From the NCBI GenBank assembly GCA_049568075.1, contig CP144911.1: 64,000 nt of DNA, one strand, 5' to 3'. The translations under genes and the position numbers were made by a program. Of the stretch, positions 61,692-64,000 are shown one piece after another. Under the pieces are notes generated by a model. That model did not search any database. It was not told the DNA's origin and saw only the letters and a list, made by a program, of their open reading frames with translations. The DNA comes from Gottfriedia sp049568075 (lineage in GTDB: Bacteria > Bacillota > Bacilli > Bacillales > Bacillaceae_G). Position 1 is the first letter of the stretch, and each line of letters starts with the position of its first letter.

Positions 61692-62930
61692 ATGATAAAA
61701 AATAAGATGTATATTACTTGGAAAAAACCTTTGCTTTTACTATTTGGAATAGGCGTTTCAAATATTGGTGATTGGATTTATTTAATCGCCCTAAATCTAA
61801 TTATTTTTGATATGACTAAATCTGTTTTGGCTGTATCCACTCTTTATGTCTTGAAACCACTAGCAACAATACTTACTAACCTATGGGCTGGTAGTTTAAT
61901 TGACCGATTTAACAAAAGGAATTTAATGGTATTTTTGGATTTTTTGAGGGGATTATTAATATTCTTATTACCAAGTATATCATCCGTCTTTCTGATCTTT
62001 GTAATCGTCTTTATCGTTAATATGGGAAGTTCAATGTTTTATCCAACATCAACAACTTATATAACTAAATTAATTCCACAGAATCAGAGGATTCGCTTCA
62101 ATGCTTTGCGTAGTTTAGTTCAATCTGGAGGATTCCTAACTGGACCAGCGATTGCAGGTCTACTTTTTATGATTGGTACACCTATGTTCGCTATTAATAT
62201 TAATGCGATCTCGTTTCTCATTTCAGGAATTGTTACAGCTTGTTTGCCTGATTTAGATAAGGTAGCAGTACGAAATGTAAAATATGAGAAGCTCTCCATC
62301 AAACTAATTAAGAAAGATTTTACTGAGGTTTTAAAATTTAGCCGTAAATCAAGTTACGTTATGATAATTTATTTTTTGTTTAATAGTATATTAGTTTTAA
62401 CGACCGCTATTGATTCATTAGAAGCAGTGTTTTCAAAGAGTGTACTTCATTTGAGTAATACAGAATATGGTGTTCTAGTAAGTATTGCTGGTGCAGGAAT
62501 TGGTATAGGTGCAATTATCAATACAATTTTTGCAAAAAGACTAACTCCTTCTTGGCTTATGGGGATTGGGACAATTTTTTTATCATTAGGATATATCGTA
62601 TATTCATTTTCTAATTCTTTTTCAACGGATGGGCTCGGATTTTTCTTATTATCATTTGCGTTGTCTTTTGCAAATACGGGATTTGATACATTTTACCAAT
62701 CCAACGTAGATATTAAGATAATGGGAAGAGTTGGAAGTATCTATGGTTTTGTTGAAGCGATATTAGTAATAGTTTCAACTATGCTAATCGGATTTTCTAC
62801 TCACTATGTATCGGTTAAAATGTCAGTAATTACTGGTAGTTTTATTATGTTATTTTTAGCGCTATTTTTAAGTGTATTTATTATTCGACCTTCAAGCGAA
62901 AACTATTTCAGAAGAATTGGATATAAATAA
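61692..62930 (+). CDS. MFS transporter (EntS/MFS_3-like) under T-box control
   Basis: 412 residues with about 12 helices. The loop 2-3 motif SLIDRFNKRNLMVFLDFLRG (near 70-90) is the MFS signature A region. The N-terminus LLFGIGVSNIGDWIYLIALN resembles MFS_3/enterobactin-exporter-like members. GAGGTG precedes ATG 61692, 37 bases after the T-box terminator. A T-box on an MFS gene implies a role in amino-acid handling, perhaps glutamine or a derivative, but many members of this family export drugs or siderophores. Confidence 0.85.
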   Translation: MIKNKMYITWKKPLLLLFGIGVSNIGDWIYLIALNLIIFDMTKSVLAVSTLYVLKPLATILTNLWAGSLIDRFNKRNLMVFLDFLRGLLIFLLPSISSVFLIFVIVFIVNMGSSMFYPTSTTYITKLIPQNQRIRFNALRSLVQSGGFLTGPAIAGLLFMIGTPMFAININAISFLISGIVTACLPDLDKVAVRNVKYEKLSIKLIKKDFTEVLKFSRKSSYVMIIYFLFNSILVLTTAIDSLEAVFSKSVLHLSNTEYGVLVSIAGAGIGIGAIINTIFAKRLTPSWLMGIGTIFLSLGYIVYSFSNSFSTDGLGFFLLSFALSFANTGFDTFYQSNVDIKIMGRVGSIYGFVEAILVIVSTMLIGFSTHYVSVKMSVITGSFIMLFLALFLSVFIIRPSSENYFRRIGYK

Positions 62931-63040
62931 AGTTTTTAGAATTAAGTAAAAAAATTTTTCGTCTAATTCAATTAACGCATTAGATAGTTCAATTTTAAAA
63001 AGATTAGAATCATAGTTTAAACGTGTTTGGAGGGAATTAG

Positions 63041-63616
63041 TTGAATGATTTATTTTTAGAAACTGTTGCATTTTCAAAATTAGGAGATGGAGTAGAAGAT
63101 GTCCAAGTAGGTAAGGAAGGAATTTGGATTAGTTATTTTGATGAAGGTGTTTTTGGACGTGGAATTTCTACAGAGGGTTTAGTGTTATTCAGCTTAGAAG
63201 GCAAAGTTCTTTTTAGATATCACTCTGATTTGTTAAAAGGCCCGAGTATAGATGATTGTTATGCAATTTCAAAAGGAAAGGGTTCGACTATATGGCTATT
63301 TCCATATTCTGAATTCCCATTGATACAACTATATCCTGAATCAAGAGACATAAAAACTTATAAAGTCCCAGTGAAATTTCGAGGTTCACATGCTATAAGT
63401 ATAAGAGGTAAGTATGCATATTTTTATGGTGGCTATAGCTCAAAATATGAGCTTTATTGTTGGGGAATTGGGTAGAAAAAACATGAAATGATAGGGAGAA
63501 TCGATGGGATAGCAAGAGGATTAGGTAATGGTGAAAGTAACCATTTCATTTCAAAGTCAGATAAATTTATAAGATTACATAGGATAATAAAAGATGATGA
63601 ATTCAGTTTTTCTTAA
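63041..63616 (+). pseudogene. Hypothetical protein gene with an in-frame TAG
   Basis: TTG 63041 (GGAGGG six bases upstream) gives 144 codons ending YELYCWGIG, stopped by TAG 63473. The same frame continues for 46 codons, KKHEMIGRIDGIARGLGNGE then SNHFISKSDKFIRLHRIIKD and DEFSFS, to TAA 63614. The two parts read as one protein of about 190 residues with repeated hydrophobic strands (GIWISYFDEGVF, GLVLFSLEGKVLFRY), possibly a beta-propeller-like fold. The family is not recognised. So it is probably a nonsense-mutated gene. Confidence 0.65.
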
Positions 63617-63732
63617 ACATTGATATATAGTTATTGAAATGATTGCATCCTTTTTTAGCACTTTTTTATTAATGGATGATTTTTATGAATTATGATAAGA
63701 ATCAACCATCAGAAGTTAATTCCTAAATGATT

Positions 63733-63782
63733 AAGAACACTACTTTTTTAGTTACTCAAAAACGGTAGTGTTCTTTTCTTTA
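63733..63782. terminator. Terminator, possibly bidirectional, after the interrupted gene
   Basis: AAGAACACTAC (63733-63743) pairs with GTAGTGTTCTT (63765-63775), then TTCTTT. It separates it from the minus-strand RraB-like gene. Confidence 0.8.
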
Positions 63783-63790
63783 TACTGAAG

Positions 63791-64000
63791 TTAATGTTTA
63801 TCTTTGATCACAAGAGTTTCCCATCCATCATAATTACCACCGAAATGCTCTGAAGCTTCGATTAAGTAATCAGTTAGTTGATCGATGCTATCTAGATCAA
63901 CATGATCTAATCTAGAAATACGTACGTTAAATTCATACTCTTCATCTAATTCTTCATCATTATTTGAATACTTTCCTTCAAAATTAAAACCTTCTTTTGC
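63791..64000 (-). CDS. RraB-like protein (ribonuclease E inhibitor family), partial
   Basis: The C-terminal 69 residues of a minus-strand gene that enters from the right edge. It includes NFEGKYSNNDEELDEEYEFN and the late SEHFGGNYDGWETLVIKD. G-G-x-Y-D-G-W-E/G-T is a hallmark of the RraB family, whose Escherichia coli member inhibits RNase E. Bacillaceae lack RNase E proper and use RNase Y and J, so the role here is open. The start lies outside the window. Confidence 0.75.
   Translation of the reverse strand, partial: AKEGFNFEGKYSNNDEELDEEYEFNVRISRLDHVDLDSIDQLTDYLIEASEHFGGNYDGWETLVIKDKH

Noticed and set aside
60950..63475. Programmed amber recoding (pyrrolysine-like) as an explanation of both TAGs
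   Set aside because: No pylT or recoding element was seen, both genes look accessory, and other genes nearby show frameshift decay, so nonsense mutation or sequencing error is simpler.

Overview
The window looks like chromosome from a low-GC, Gram-positive, endospore-forming Bacillaceae (Bacillus or a close relative). The DNA is AT-rich, with strong GGAGG-type ribosome binding sites, frequent TTG/GTG starts and hairpin-plus-T-run terminators. The leaders are typical Firmicute ones (S-box, T-box, cobalamin riboswitch), CcpA-type cre sites are present, and there is a spore-germination permease relic and an SR1P-like peptide. The species cannot be fixed from the sequence. No tRNA, rRNA, CRISPR array or intact mobile element was seen.

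Layout. 1-3.1 kb: end of a gluconate operon (upstream gene tail, gntK, gntP). 3.4-5.6 kb: a MarR regulator and MATE efflux pump sharing three copies of one palindromic operator. 5.6-7.3 kb: a TrmB-type regulator divergent from a TauE/SafE permease. 7.9-10.8 kb: two amino-acid transporters (BrnQ and an APC permease). 11.1-14.2 kb: cobalamin riboswitch, metE and an acyl-CoA thioesterase. 14.6-21.8 kb: ABC-F ATPase, VanZ-like protein, YitT protein, aldehyde dehydrogenase, YnfA and small unknowns. 22-32.7 kb: secreted or redox accessory genes (sugar dehydrogenase-like propeller, VOC, NUDIX, SR1P-like peptide, frameshifted GH5 glycosidase, FAD monooxygenase, GMC oxidoreductase, a GC-rich NHL propeller). 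33-40.6 kb: decayed gerAB, RDD protein with a cre site, UPF0158, M42 peptidase, L,D-transpeptidase and an oligo-1,6-glucosidase with cre sites. 40.6-44.5 kb: a heterodimeric ABC exporter behind a leader-peptide/terminator attenuator. 45.2-53.2 kb: YcxB-like protein, nuclease-helicase fusion, S-box plus metI-metC, and a FAD-dependent oxidoreductase. 53.3-64 kb: small accessory genes and much decay, including a truncated group II intron, then a T-box-controlled MFS transporter and the end of an RraB-like gene.

How the genes work together. Methionine supply is under three-layer RNA control: metE by cobalamin, metI-metC by SAM, and separately a T-box senses an uncharged tRNA, proposed here to be tRNA-Gln. 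Drug export or protection is a second theme (MATE, ABC-F, ABC pair, MFS, MerR/GyrI regulator). Carbon control appears as cre sites at malL and, unexpectedly, at the RDD gene.

The most interesting items are the attenuator at 40.64-41.0 kb; the T-box with a putative CAA specifier; the group II intron 5' half, whose EBS1 and EBS2 both match the flanking exon; the two arrays of AATTTTAATTGCAG-like units; and the unusually dense gene decay (about ten broken genes or relics). Some single-base breaks could be assembly errors and should be checked against reads.
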